Source of the DNA: Selenomonas sputigena
Lineage (GTDB): Bacteria; Bacillota; Negativicutes; Selenomonadales; Selenomonadaceae
Assembly (NCBI RefSeq): GCF_026015965.1
Contig: NZ_CP110383.1
Coordinates: forward strand, 1,243,501 to 1,307,500
Direction: 5' to 3'
Length of the DNA: 64,000 nt
Positions 1 to 8,721 of this stretch are shown one piece after another (the stretch's first letter is position 1; every line of letters starts with the position of its first letter). The notes beneath the pieces were generated by a model that made no database searches, had not been told where the DNA came from, and was given only the letters and a program-made list of their open reading frames with translations. Both the position numbers and the translations under genes were made by a program.

Positions 1-122
1 GCGGCAAACGGCGGCTTCGAGACGCCGCCCAAGCGCGTGGAAATGCCATGCGCCAGCCCCTCCTCGGGAAAGAGCGAGAACGAGCCGCGCCAAAGGCCGC
101 CGCTATGTCTGAGCTGAAACAT
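1..122 (-). CDS. pgeF: PgeF/YfiH-family polyphenol oxidase-like protein, N-terminal part only
   Basis: The frame starts at an ATG at 122-120, behind a GGAGG six bases upstream, and runs off the left edge of the window after 40 codons. Residues 25-40 (HGISTRLGGVSKPPFA) match the strongly conserved N-terminal signature of the YfiH/PgeF family (multicopper-polyphenol-oxidase-like, linked to purine nucleoside phosphorylase activity or to correcting misincorporated peptidoglycan amino acids). The start overlaps the end of the upstream radical-SAM gene by 20 bp, which suggests translational coupling. Everything after residue 40 is outside the window, so the zinc ligands cannot be checked. Confidence 0.8.
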   Translation of the reverse strand, partial: MFQLRHSGGLWRGSFSLFPEEGLAHGISTRLGGVSKPPFA

Positions 123-1863
123 GTTTCTCCTCCATTGTATCACAAACGCCGCAGCGTGTGCATCCCGAAAAGCAAGGTTTCGTATATTGCAGCGCCGCCG
201 CCCTCTGCAGTTCGCGGTAGAGGTACTGCTTGGGAAATCCCATGTCGAGCACATCCCACGGGAATACCGCATCTTCTGCGTGCCGCACCTGCAGAAAATC
301 CGCAAAGGAAAGCCCCTCTTCCTTCAGCGCACGCTTGAACGATTTCGCGCCGCCCGCGAGGAAGGCGCGGTGCAGGGCGCGAGCGACGCGGCGGTCGCCG
401 CGCGCGAGCACGCCCTGCACATAGGCGCTCTTGGGCGATTCGGCGATGATGCGGATGCTCCTGTAGGGCGCCAGCCCCTTGCGGATCGTCTTCATCGCCT
501 CCTTGACCCATTTCTCGTCCGCCATCGGCAGCCACTGGAAGGGCGTGAACGGCTTGGGGATGAACGGATTGATGCTCAAGGTGATCTGCGCATGCTCCTT
601 CTTCGCCCGGATGTGCTCATGCAGGCGCACGGTCATATCGACGATGGCCTTGATGTCCTCTTCCTCCTCGTAGGGCAGACCGATCATCAAGTAGAGACGG
701 AATTGGCGGATGCCCGCCTGCAGAGCAAGATCGACCGTATGGCGCAGATGCTCCTCCTCGATGCCCTTGTTGATGATCTTCCTCATGCGCACGCTGCCCG
801 CCTCGGGGGCGAGTGTGATCGTGCGCAGCCCGCTCCTCGAAAGGGACGCGACAAGCTCCTCGGTCACGGAATCGGCGCGGAAGGAGGCGACGGACATGCC
901 GAGATTTTCTGCCAGAATGTCGCGGCACAAAGCGTCGATCTCGGGATAGTCCGAGATGGCGGCTCCCATGAGTCCGATGCGCTTTTCGTACTTCTTCGCC
1001 TCTTGGACTTCCTTTTCCAAGACCTTCAGCGAGCGGTTGCGCGGCTGTCGAAAGCAGTAGCCCGCCATGCAGAAGCGACAGTGCCTGCCGCAGCCGCGCG
1101 CCGTCTCGATGAGGTAAAGGTTGAATTCCGTATCGTCGGTGACGACGACGGTGTGCGCGGGAAAATCATCGAGATCGCGCACCCATTGGCGCGTGACGCG
1201 CGAAGGAGCGCCCGCCGCAGGGCGAATGGCGCACAGGCGGCCCGACTCATCGTAGTCGTGCGCGTAGAGCGAGGGCACGTAGACGCCCTCGACCTTCGAG
1301 AGGGCGCGCAGAAGCTCGGCACGCGAAAGACCCTGCCGCACGGCGGCGTCGTATGCGTCCATCAGAGCCGGCATGACGACCTCGCCCTCGCCGATGACGA
1401 AGGCGTCGACGAAGAGGCTCAACGGCTCGGGGTTGAACGTGGCGCAAGGGCCGCCCGCGAGGACGATGGCGTCCTGCTCGCCGCGCTCCGCCGCCAGAAG
1501 TCTGACCTTGCCGAGCTGCAGGATGCGCAGCAGGTTGAAGTAGTCCATCTCGAAGGAGACGGCAAAGCCGATCAAAGAGAAGCGATGGAGCGGCTGCTGG
1601 TTCTCCAGGCTCAGAAGCGGCGTGCCCGTACGCTCATGCTCGCGCTGTTCCTCGTCGCTCGGCAGGAAGAAGCGCTCGCACGCCGTGTCGCCGCGTCGGT
1701 TCAAGAGGTCGTAGATGATGTGCAGACCGAGGTTCGACATGCCGACGAAGTAGGAATTCGGGTATACGAGCGCGAAGGCGCGCCGCGTGCCCGTCGGAAA
1801 CGAAAAATAGCCTTGCTCGCGTTCCAACTGCTCGCGCAGACGCCGCTTGATCTTCCAGCTCAA
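103..1863 (-). CDS. B12-binding-like radical SAM protein (TIGR03960-type)
   Basis: This 586-residue protein has an N-terminal cobalamin-binding-like region (residues about 25-180, with VYPNSYFVGMSNLGL), then a radical-SAM core with the cluster motif CGRHCRFC near residue 260. The C-terminus carries a small cysteine-rich tail (CFSGCTRCGVC). The family is widespread in Firmicutes and is often next to a radical-SAM-linked DUF2344 protein and an RNase; its substrate is not established. The start is a TTG that shares TTGA with the nrdR stop codon, so translation is probably coupled. Other members have a longer N-terminus than this one. No DUF2344 partner follows; pgeF comes next instead. Confidence 0.8.
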   Translation of the reverse strand: MSWKIKRRLREQLEREQGYFSFPTGTRRAFALVYPNSYFVGMSNLGLHIIYDLLNRRGDTACERFFLPSDEEQREHERTGTPLLSLENQQPLHRFSLIGFAVSFEMDYFNLLRILQLGKVRLLAAERGEQDAIVLAGGPCATFNPEPLSLFVDAFVIGEGEVVMPALMDAYDAAVRQGLSRAELLRALSKVEGVYVPSLYAHDYDESGRLCAIRPAAGAPSRVTRQWVRDLDDFPAHTVVVTDDTEFNLYLIETARGCGRHCRFCMAGYCFRQPRNRSLKVLEKEVQEAKKYEKRIGLMGAAISDYPEIDALCRDILAENLGMSVASFRADSVTEELVASLSRSGLRTITLAPEAGSVRMRKIINKGIEEEHLRHTVDLALQAGIRQFRLYLMIGLPYEEEEDIKAIVDMTVRLHEHIRAKKEHAQITLSINPFIPKPFTPFQWLPMADEKWVKEAMKTIRKGLAPYRSIRIIAESPKSAYVQGVLARGDRRVARALHRAFLAGGAKSFKRALKEEGLSFADFLQVRHAEDAVFPWDVLDMGFPKQYLYRELQRAAALQYTKPCFSGCTRCGVCDTMEEKHVSAQT

Positions 1864-2324
1864 GACGGGTTCTTCTCCCTGAGCAGCGCTTCCAACTCCT
1901 CGCGGAAGCCGCTGATGTCGGCAAACTTGCGGTAGACCGAGGCGAAGCGGATGTAGGCGACCTCGTCGAAGTTCTTGAGCTTCTCCATCACGAGTTCGCC
2001 GATGTCGCGCGTGTAGACCTCGCGATCCATCGTGTTGCGAAGCTCCTTTTCGATCTCATCCGCCAGGGCGACGATGCGCTCCGTCGGAATGTCGCGCTTG
2101 TCGCACGAGCGTATGAGGCCGTTCAGCAGCTTGTTGCGGTCGAAGACGACACGCCTGCCGTCATTTTTAATAACCATCAGCGGAATCTTCTCCACTGTCT
2201 CGTATGTCGTAAAGCGCTTGCCGCACGACGTGCACTCCCTGCGGCGGCGAATGGTATTGCCGTCGTCAGCTGCACGCGAGTCGACGACGCGGCTGTCCTC
2301 CTCCTTGCAAAATGGGCAACGCAT
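1860..2324 (-). CDS. nrdR: Transcriptional repressor NrdR
   Basis: The 154-residue protein has the full NrdR layout: a zinc ribbon with CPFC at residues 3-6 and CTSC at 31-34, a basic stretch (RRRR) between them, and an ATP-cone domain from about residue 47 (VIKNDGRRVVFDRNKL). NrdR senses ATP/dATP and represses ribonucleotide reductase genes through NrdR boxes; no such genes lie in this window. The ATG follows the ygiQ stop codon with no gap, and a GGGGA within the ygiQ end serves as ribosome site. Length is normal for the family. Confidence 0.97.
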   Translation of the reverse strand: MRCPFCKEEDSRVVDSRAADDGNTIRRRRECTSCGKRFTTYETVEKIPLMVIKNDGRRVVFDRNKLLNGLIRSCDKRDIPTERIVALADEIEKELRNTMDREVYTRDIGELVMEKLKNFDEVAYIRFASVYRKFADISGFREELEALLREKNPS

Positions 2325-4175
2325 CTATATCCCCTTCTCTTTTCTTCGTTTTCTTCTCGTTTTTTCTACCGTCTCGCGCCGCTTCGGACGCAGCAGACAC
2401 TTCTTCCCGTAGCCAATGAGGTCGCTCCTGCCCGCCAGATGCAGCGCTTTGCGCACGATGGCGTCGTTCTCGGGCAGCCAATATTGCAGAAGCGCGCGCT
2501 GCATCCTCTTCTCCTCCGCCTTTTTCGCCGTATAGACCTTCTCGCCTGTCAGAGGATTGATTCCCGTGTGGTACATGCAGGTCGAAAGCGTGCCGGGCGT
2601 CGGGATGAAGTCCTGCACCTGCTCGGGATGGTAGCCGCGCTCATGGATGAACTCCGCAAGCTCGACGGCATCTTCGAGGTGCGCGCCCGGGTGGCTTGAC
2701 ATGAAGTACGGCACGAGGTACTGCTTCTTGCCGAGCTTTCGGTTCATTTCCTCGAACGCCTTGACGAAGCGCAGGTATACGGATTTTCCGGGCTTTCCCA
2801 TGAGTCGCGTGACGCGCCTCGATACATGCTCGGGCGCGATGCGCAGCTGTCCGCTGATATGATGACGGCACAGCACTTCCAGAAAATCATCGTGCGCCTG
2901 CTGCAGGTAGTCGAAGCGAATGCCCGAGCGGATGAAGACCTTCTTCACGCCCGGCAGCGTGCGAAGGCTCTCTAGGATAGCCAAGTATTCTCTGTGATCG
3001 GCTCGCAGGTTCTCGCACAAGGGCGAAAGACACGCCTTGCCGCGGCACGTCCCGCGCACGAGCTGGGCTCTGCACGACGGCTCATAGAAGTTCGCCGTCG
3101 GCCCGCCGACATCGTGAATATAGCCCTTGAAATCGGGCAGGGCGATGAGCCGCTCCGCCTCGCGCAGCAGGGACTCCTTGCTCCTATGCTGGATGATGCG
3201 CCCCTGATGCGACACGATGGCGCAGAAATGACAGCCGCCGAAGCAGCCCCTCTGGCTGACGAGGCTGAACTTGACCTCGGCGATGGCGGGCACGCCGCCC
3301 GCCTTGTCGTATACGGGATGCCACGTATAGCGATACGGCAGTTCGTAGATCTCGTCCATCTCTTCCGTCGTCAAGGGCAGCGCCGGAGGATTCTGCACGA
3401 CGCAGATCTCTTCGTTCTGCTGGATGAGCCTGCGCCCGCGCAGGGGGTCCTGCTCCAGATATTCGACGCGGAAGGCGTCGGCAAACTGCGCCTTGTCCTT
3501 CGCGACCTTCTCATAGGGCGGCAGTTCCACATAGTCCCATACATAGTCGCGGTTCGGTACGCGGTAGCAGGTACCGCGCACATCCTGCACGTTCTCGATC
3601 GCGACGCCCGCATGAAGTTCGGCGGCGATCTCGACGATCTGCTTCTCTCCCATGCCGTAGATCAAGAGGTCTGCGCCGCTCTCTAAGAGGATGGACGGGC
3701 GCACCTCATCGCGCCAATAGTCGTAATGCGCCATGCGGCGCAGGCTCGCCTCGATGCCGCCGATGATGACGGGAATCTCACCCCAAGCCTCACGCAACCG
3801 CTTCACATAGACGCTGACAGCGCGCTCAGGCCTGCAATTCATGCGTCCGCCAGGTGAATAGGCGTCCTGCCGGCGCAGTTTCTTCGCCGCCGTGAAGCGT
3901 GCGAGAACGGAATCGAGATTGCCGCTCGATACAAGAAAGGCAAGCCGAGGCTTGCCTAAACGTCGAAAATCTTTTGCACTGTGCCAATCGGGCTGGGCGA
4001 TGATGCCGACGCGATAGCCGTGCGCTTCGAGCACGCGGCAGATGATCGCAGTGCCGAAGCCCGGATGGTCGACATAGGCGTCGCCCGAAACGAAGATGAA
4101 ATCAAGCTCGTCCCAGCCTCTTGCCTCCATGTCCGTCCGGCTCATCGGCAAAAAATCCTTCACGCTTCCAACCAT
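2325..4175 (-). CDS. ygiQ: YgiQ-family radical SAM protein
   Basis: The 616-residue protein belongs to the YgiQ family, an iron-sulfur radical-SAM group of unknown reaction. The N-terminal FLPMSRTDM and GDAYVDHPGFG are nearly invariant in this family, the radical-SAM cluster motif is CFGGCHFC in the central part, and the C-terminus is strongly basic (RPKRRETVEKTRRKRRKEK). The chosen ATG lies 3 bp after the upstream rodZ-like stop and keeps FLPMS in the protein. A start at 4145 has a better AAGGA but would begin inside the conserved block. It sits in a run with rodZ-like, nrdR and a second radical-SAM gene. Confidence 0.9.
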   Translation of the reverse strand: MVGSVKDFLPMSRTDMEARGWDELDFIFVSGDAYVDHPGFGTAIICRVLEAHGYRVGIIAQPDWHSAKDFRRLGKPRLAFLVSSGNLDSVLARFTAAKKLRRQDAYSPGGRMNCRPERAVSVYVKRLREAWGEIPVIIGGIEASLRRMAHYDYWRDEVRPSILLESGADLLIYGMGEKQIVEIAAELHAGVAIENVQDVRGTCYRVPNRDYVWDYVELPPYEKVAKDKAQFADAFRVEYLEQDPLRGRRLIQQNEEICVVQNPPALPLTTEEMDEIYELPYRYTWHPVYDKAGGVPAIAEVKFSLVSQRGCFGGCHFCAIVSHQGRIIQHRSKESLLREAERLIALPDFKGYIHDVGGPTANFYEPSCRAQLVRGTCRGKACLSPLCENLRADHREYLAILESLRTLPGVKKVFIRSGIRFDYLQQAHDDFLEVLCRHHISGQLRIAPEHVSRRVTRLMGKPGKSVYLRFVKAFEEMNRKLGKKQYLVPYFMSSHPGAHLEDAVELAEFIHERGYHPEQVQDFIPTPGTLSTCMYHTGINPLTGEKVYTAKKAEEKRMQRALLQYWLPENDAIVRKALHLAGRSDLIGYGKKCLLRPKRRETVEKTRRKRRKEKGI

Positions 4176-4178
4176 CGA

Positions 4179-4973
4179 TCACTTCGCCGTATTCTCTTTG
4201 GTAAAGGTCTTCTCCACCACTTCACCCTTCTGCCCGATCGCGCCCATGTCCTTGCCATTCAGAGAATAGTTGAGCGCTCCGGCATTGCCCGCCGTGATGC
4301 GCACCTTGTCCTTGCCCTTGAGCGTCAAGACCTTGCCCTTTTCAGCCGTCCCCTCGAACTCCGTCTTGCCGTCAACGACAACTTCCGTCCAGCAGCGATC
4401 GGTGAAACTGAGCTTCACCTCTACACCGTCAGCCGCCGCCTTCGGCGCGGCCTCCGTCTGCTTCTGTCCCGGCTTCTGCCCCTGCTGCGTCTGCGTCTTT
4501 GCACGCGGCGCGGGAGCGCTCGGCTCTTCGTCCCCGCCGAAGGCGATGAGCGCCGCGAAGGCAACGACGAAGACGGCCACCGCCACCATCAGAGCATTGC
4601 GAACGCCATGGGAGCTCTTCTCCATCGGATAACTTTCAAGCGAGGTGATCTTCGGCCCTCGGTATTCTTCCCTGTTCTTTTCTGACGACTGCTCCTGCCT
4701 CGCTTCTTCCGCAGAAGAAGACCCCGCCACTTGCATCTCTTCCTGCGGATGCATCTCTTCATTGAAAGCGTTTACAATCTCGTTGGCATTAAGCTTCAAA
4801 TAGTTTGCATAATTGCGGACAAAGCCCTTCGCATAGACCTCGCCGGGCAATGTCTTGTATTCGCCTTTCTCGATTGCATCTATATATAAAGCGCGTATGC
4901 TCGTAGCCTTTTCAATATCCTTGATCGATAAATTCTGCCTCTCGCGTTCCCTGCGCAGAAGATCGCCTATCAT
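4179..4973 (-). CDS. RodZ-like helix-turn-helix membrane protein
   Basis: This 264-residue protein has an N-terminal helix-turn-helix of the RodZ type (residues 1-70, LLRRERERQNLSIKDIEKAT), a charged linker, one transmembrane segment at about residues 127-148, a P/Q-rich stretch and a C-terminal DUF4115 domain (about 185-255). In rods, RodZ links MreB filaments to the wall-elongation machinery. It is the first gene of the run rodZ-ygiQ-nrdR-radical SAM-pgeF and has its own promoter at 5020-5048. RodZ-like genes in Firmicutes are commonly next to ymfF/ymfH or ygiQ-type genes. Confidence 0.85.
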   Translation of the reverse strand: MIGDLLRRERERQNLSIKDIEKATSIRALYIDAIEKGEYKTLPGEVYAKGFVRNYANYLKLNANEIVNAFNEEMHPQEEMQVAGSSSAEEARQEQSSEKNREEYRGPKITSLESYPMEKSSHGVRNALMVAVAVFVVAFAALIAFGGDEEPSAPAPRAKTQTQQGQKPGQKQTEAAPKAAADGVEVKLSFTDRCWTEVVVDGKTEFEGTAEKGKVLTLKGKDKVRITAGNAGALNYSLNGKDMGAIGQKGEVVEKTFTKENTAK

Positions 4974-5019
4974 CGAAATTCATCCTTTCCGAAAGCTTCC
5001 CAATAAAACTTCCCATTCC

Positions 5020-5048
5020 ATTATACCGTCATAGAAGAGAAAAGACAA
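5020..5048 (-). promoter_or_regulatory. Sigma-70-type promoter of the rodZ-ygiQ-nrdR run
   Basis: On the minus strand TTGTCT at 5048-5043 is followed after 17 bp by a perfect TATAAT at 5025-5020. The predicted start point lies about 40 bp ahead of the rodZ-like ATG. The site is downstream of the pnp terminator, so the run is probably transcribed independently of pnp. Confidence 0.75.
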
Positions 5049-5090
5049 TAAGCGCGAAAAGCACGCGGTGCAAGAATAGGAATTGAGTCT

Positions 5091-5125
5091 CAATAAAAGA
5101 CTCGCGCCGCAGCAAGCAGCGCGAG
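5091..5125 (-). terminator. Rho-independent terminator of pnp
   Basis: Inverted arms of 10 bp (5101-5110 and 5116-5125, one mismatch) enclose a 5-base loop. On the minus strand they are followed by TCTTTTATT. It lies 17 bp past the pnp stop codon. Confidence 0.85.
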
Positions 5126-5141
5126 CCTTCGATTCCTATAG

Positions 5142-7211
5142 TCAGAGAAGAACCTTGTGCGAGAGGTTCACACGTCCCTGCTTGTCGATCTCGACGACCT
5201 TGACTTCAAGCTCATCGCCTTCATGCACGACGTCCTCGACCTGAGCGACACGATGGCGTGCAAGCTGGGAGATGTGGCAAAGCCCCTCCTTGCCCGGCAG
5301 GATCTCAACGAAGGCGCCGAAGTTCATGATGCGCGTGACCTTGCCCTTGTAAACAGCGCCGACCTCCACATCGCGCACGATATCCTCGATGATCTGCTGC
5401 GCCTTCTTTGCGCCCTCGCCGTCCGCCGCCGCGATGAAGATCGTGCCGTCCTCCTGGATGTCGATCTGCGCACCCGTCTCGTCAATGATCTTCTTGATCG
5501 TCTTGCCGCCCGAGCCGATGACCTCGCGGATCTTGTCGACATGGATCTTCATGACCGTGACGCGCGGCGCATAGGGCGAGAGATCGGCCGCCGGCTTGTC
5601 GATGACGGCGAGCATCTTCTCTAAGATGAAGGCGCGGCCGCGCTTCGCCTGCGAGAGCGCCGAAAGGAGAATGTCGCGCGTGATGCCGGCAATCTTGATG
5701 TCCATCTGGATCGCCGTCACGCCCTTCTCCGTGCCCGCGACCTTGAAGTCCATATCGCCGAGCGCGTCCTCCATGCCCTGGATATCCGTCAGGATCGTAT
5801 AGTGGTCACCGTCCTTGACGAGTCCCATGGCGACGCCCGACACGGGACGCTTGATCGGAACGCCCGCGTTCATCAGCGAGAGCGTGCTGCCGCAGACGCT
5901 TCCCATGGAGCTTGAGCCGTTCGACTCCAAGACCTCCGACACGAGGCGGATCGTATAGGGGAACTCATCGAGCGAGGGAATCATGGGCAGGAGCGCACGC
6001 TCCGCCAGAGCGCCGTGACCGATCTCGCGCCTGCCGGGACCGCGTGCAGGCCGTGCCTCGCCGACGCTGTAGCCGGGGAAGTTGTACTGATGAATGTAGT
6101 GCTTCGACTGCTCGGGACCGAGACCGTCGATGATCTGCTCGTCGCCGACGGAGCCGAGCGTCGTGATCGTGAGTACCTGCGTCTGTCCGCGCGTGAAAAG
6201 CCCCGAGCCGTGCGTGCGCGGCAAAAGGCCAACCTCGCAGCTCACGGGGCGCACCTCATCGAGCGCACGCCCGTCGGGACGGATCTTCTCGTGCGTGATC
6301 ATGCGGCGCACGCTCTCCTTGACGATCTTGTGCGTGACGGCGGCGATCTCCTTGGCGTTCTCGGGATAGTCCGCAAGGAAATGCTCCAGAACCTCCGCGC
6401 CGATGGCGGCGATATGCTCGTCGCGGTCGAGCTTGTCGGGATTGCGCACAGCTTCGTCGAGACGCGAAGAAGCGTAGTCGCGAATCGCCCGATCGAGTTC
6501 TTCCGGCGCGAGGAAGAGCTTGACTTCGCGCTTCTCCTTGCCGCAGGCAGCGGCGATCTCCTGCTGGAACTCGACGATGCGCTGAATCTCCTTGTGCCCG
6601 AAGAGGATCGCTTCGAGGATGACTTCCTCGGGAAGCTCGTTCGCTCCCGCCTCGACCATCATGACGGCGTCGTGCGAGCCGGCAACCGTCAGATTCAAGT
6701 CGGAAACTGCACGCTGCGCCTCCGTCGGATTGATGACGAGTTCGCCGTCGACGCGGCCGACCTTGACGCCTGCGATCGGTCCGGCAAACGGGATGTCCGA
6801 GACGCAAAGAGCGCACGAAGCGCCGATCATGCCTGCGATCTCGGGAGCATTGTCCTGGTCGACGCAGAGCACCGTCGCGATGATCTGCACATCGTTGCGG
6901 AAACCCTCGGGAAACAGCGGGCGGATCGGGCGGTCGATGAGACGGCTGCAAAGAATCGCCGATTCGCTCGGGCGGCCTTCGCGCTTGATGAAGCCGCCCG
7001 GAATCTTGCCGGCAGCGTACATCTTTTCTTCGAAGTCAACCGTCAGCGGAAAGAAGTCGATGCCCTCGCGCGGCTCTGCCGACGCAGTCGCCGCGACGAG
7101 AACTGCCGTATCGCCGTAACGGACAAGAACGGAGCCGTTCGCCTGCTTCGCCATCTTTCCCTGCTCGATGATCAGCGGACGGCCTCCAACCTGCATTTCA
7201 AAACTCTGCAT
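5142..7211 (-). CDS. pnp: Polyribonucleotide nucleotidyltransferase (PNPase)
   Basis: PNPase is a trimeric phosphorolytic 3'-to-5' RNA exonuclease of the RNA degradation machinery. The 689 residues show two RNase PH domains (about 10-145 and 310-545, with GEGLF-type second core [18 protein letters not shown]), a KH domain near 550-610 ([15 protein letters not shown]) and an S1 domain at the C-terminus ([18 protein letters not shown]). Length is near the usual 700, lacking only the acidic tail. The ATG follows a TAGGAGGAA. It lies behind rpsO, the order known from most bacteria. Confidence 0.98.
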   Translation of the reverse strand: MQSFEMQVGGRPLIIEQGKMAKQANGSVLVRYGDTAVLVAATASAEPREGIDFFPLTVDFEEKMYAAGKIPGGFIKREGRPSESAILCSRLIDRPIRPLFPEGFRNDVQIIATVLCVDQDNAPEIAGMIGASCALCVSDIPFAGPIAGVKVGRVDGELVINPTEAQRAVSDLNLTVAGSHDAVMMVEAGANELPEEVILEAILFGHKEIQRIVEFQQEIAAACGKEKREVKLFLAPEELDRAIRDYASSRLDEAVRNPDKLDRDEHIAAIGAEVLEHFLADYPENAKEIAAVTHKIVKESVRRMITHEKIRPDGRALDEVRPVSCEVGLLPRTHGSGLFTRGQTQVLTITTLGSVGDEQIIDGLGPEQSKHYIHQYNFPGYSVGEARPARGPGRREIGHGALAERALLPMIPSLDEFPYTIRLVSEVLESNGSSSMGSVCGSTLSLMNAGVPIKRPVSGVAMGLVKDGDHYTILTDIQGMEDALGDMDFKVAGTEKGVTAIQMDIKIAGITRDILLSALSQAKRGRAFILEKMLAVIDKPAADLSPYAPRVTVMKIHVDKIREVIGSGGKTIKKIIDETGAQIDIQEDGTIFIAAADGEGAKKAQQIIEDIVRDVEVGAVYKGKVTRIMNFGAFVEILPGKEGLCHISQLARHRVAQVEDVVHEGDELEVKVVEIDKQGRVNLSHKVLL

Positions 7212-7287
7212 TTGAGTTCCTCCTAAATTTTCACTCTTTGATTCATGACCTTATTCGACAAAAAAACGCATTATCCTTGCCACATGC

Positions 7288-7314
7288 AAAAAAAGGCGGG
7301 GAAAAATCCCCGCC
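7288..7314 (-). terminator. Terminator between rpsO and pnp
   Basis: Perfect 7-bp arms (GGCGGGG/CCCCGCC, 7295-7301 and 7308-7314) with a 6-base loop are followed on the minus strand by seven T. It starts 7 bp after the rpsO stop, so most rpsO transcripts should end here; pnp must be reached by read-through or by a promoter at 7212-7287 that I could not define. Confidence 0.9.
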
Positions 7315-7320
7315 TCTCTC

Positions 7321-7587
7321 TTACTTCCTCAAGTTCAGTTTTGCGATAATCGCGCGATAGCGCTCGATGTCACTGTTGTAGAGGTAGCTCAGAAGCCTCC
7401 TGCGATGACCGACCATCTTCAAAAGACCGCGTCTCGAATGGTGATCCTTCTTGTGCTCTTTCAGATGCTCCGTGAGGTAGACGATACGCGCCGTCAAGAG
7501 CGCGATCTGCACCTCGGGCGAACCCGTGTCGCCTTCGTGTACGGCATTTTCCTCGATGATCTTCTGCTTTGCTTCCTGTGTCAGCAT
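7321..7587 (-). CDS. rpsO: 30S ribosomal protein S15
   Basis: The 88-residue protein matches S15 over its whole length, with the signature [19 protein letters not shown] and the C-terminal [22 protein letters not shown]15 binds the 16S rRNA central domain early in 30S assembly. The ATG follows an AGGAGGG. It has its own promoter at 7686-7714 and an unusual structured leader. Confidence 0.99.
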   Translation of the reverse strand: MLTQEAKQKIIEENAVHEGDTGSPEVQIALLTARIVYLTEHLKEHKKDHHSRRGLLKMVGHRRRLLSYLYNSDIERYRAIIAKLNLRK

Positions 7588-7621
7588 GAATAAGCCCTCC
7601 TAAGCGTCTTTCTTTTCTCCT

Positions 7622-7661
7622 GCAGCCACGGCGTCGTCGGAGAAATCGGCGTCGTAGCTGC
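7622..7661 (-). promoter_or_regulatory. Structured rpsO leader, candidate S15 autoregulatory site
   Basis: Between the promoter and the rpsO start, nine-base arms at 7661-7653 and 7630-7622 pair on the minus strand (GCAGCTACG with CGTGGCTGC, one G-U). Two copies of GGCGTCGT lie inside the hairpin, and the stem ends about 35 bases before the ATG. Many bacteria control rpsO by S15 binding to such leaders, but the leader families differ; the function here is inferred. Confidence 0.4.
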
Positions 7662-7685
7662 GGAATTCCTTAAAACTTCTCTGGC

Positions 7686-7714
7686 ATTATAGCACAGTTC
7701 CTTCGCCCTTGCAA
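7686..7714 (-). promoter_or_regulatory. Sigma-70-type promoter of rpsO
   Basis: TTGCAA at 7714-7709 and a perfect TATAAT at 7691-7686 on the minus strand are 17 bp apart. The predicted transcript starts near 7680 and has a leader of about 90 bases. Confidence 0.85.
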
Positions 7715-7749
7715 GCCTTCGACATGCGCGTTCCGGCATATATCCGGCC

Positions 7750-8601
7750 TCAAAGACCGAGTTTCCTGCTGTAGTCTCCGAGGTAGCGCTCGAAGTTGAC
7801 GCCGTAGCGGATGTCCGTACCCGCCTCCTTCGTCCAGGCGATGCACTCCACCGTATAGTCGACGGCGATGCGTGCGGCCTCCGCGATCGGCTTGCCGCCG
7901 ACCGCCGCGCCGACGAAGGCGCTGCCGAACACATCGCCCGTGCCGTGGTAACTGCCCGGAATGTTCTTGCCGAGGACATAGCAAACATTGTCCGCCGCCG
8001 CATCATAAACCGCCGCGCCAAGTTCCTTGTCGTCAAAATAGACGCCCGTCAGCACGATATGCTTGACGGGAATCGCCTTCGCCAGGCGGCGCAGCAAACC
8101 TTCCACATACTCGCGCGTGTAGGGACCTTCCGCGTAGTCCTCGCCGAGCATGAACGCTGCCTCCGTCATGTTGGGCAGAATGATGTCCGCCTTGGAGCAA
8201 AGCCCCTTCATCGCCGGCGGGAATGTCTCGTCGAAAATGGAATAAAGCTTGCCGCCGTCCGCCATCACAGGGTCGACGACGAGCAGCGTATCCTTGTCCG
8301 CCAAGGCGGAGAAAGCATCGCCGACAAGCTTGATCTGCTCGAAAGAGCCGAGAAAGCCCGTGTAGATGCCGTCGAATTTCAGACGAAGCGACTGCCAATG
8401 CGCGACCATCGGCGAGATGTCCTCGGTCAAGTCACGATAGGTGAAGCCCGTGAAGCCGCCCGTATGCGTCGACAAGACCGCCGTCGGCAGCACCGAGCAC
8501 TCGACGCCCGCCGCCGATATGATCGGCAAAGCCACCGTCAGCGAGCACTTCCCCACGCCCGAAATATCATGAATCGCCAAGACTCTCTTCTGTCTTTCCA
8601 T
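7750..8601 (-). CDS. Pyridoxamine/pyridoxal kinase-like PfkB-type kinase
   Basis: The 283-residue protein begins VLAIHDISGVGKCSLTVALP, the hallmark of the Firmicute pyridoxamine kinase group (related to PdxY and ThiD). It has the C-terminal ribokinase-fold ATP/anion-hole motif IPGSYHGTGDVFGSA. It should phosphorylate vitamin B6 vitamers to the 5'-phosphate. The gene stands alone: palindromic element and tandem repeats upstream, rpsO promoter downstream. Pyridoxine versus pyridoxamine specificity cannot be told from sequence. Confidence 0.85.
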   Translation of the reverse strand: MERQKRVLAIHDISGVGKCSLTVALPIISAAGVECSVLPTAVLSTHTGGFTGFTYRDLTEDISPMVAHWQSLRLKFDGIYTGFLGSFEQIKLVGDAFSALADKDTLLVVDPVMADGGKLYSIFDETFPPAMKGLCSKADIILPNMTEAAFMLGEDYAEGPYTREYVEGLLRRLAKAIPVKHIVLTGVYFDDKELGAAVYDAAADNVCYVLGKNIPGSYHGTGDVFGSAFVGAAVGGKPIAEAARIAVDYTVECIAWTKEAGTDIRYGVNFERYLGDYSRKLGL

Positions 8602-8642
8602 TTTTATAGCCTCTTTTCAATCTTCAAGTGGGAGAGGTATTT

Positions 8643-8675
8643 GAGAAAGCACTGATAAATTCAGCGCTTCCTTGA
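8643..8675. repeat. Dispersed palindromic element, copy A
   Basis: The 13-bp core CTGATAAATTCAG (8652-8664) is a near-perfect palindrome, flanked by AAGC and GCTT that extend the pairing. Related copies lie at 21971, 23724 and 52798, all in intergenic DNA. This copy is 42 bp upstream of the pyridoxamine kinase start. Confidence 0.6.
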
Positions 8676-8721
8676 TGACTGCTTCCACATCATCCCCCTC
8701 AAGGTCTTTTCATTCTACCAC

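Noticed and set aside
121-1935. Long plus-strand open frame antisense to the radical-SAM and nrdR genes (and similar ones at 14077-16767, 46375-48051, 54091-56154)
   Set aside because: They are mirror images of strongly conserved minus-strand genes in GC-rich DNA, have no ribosome sites and encode arginine/leucine-rich products with no family.
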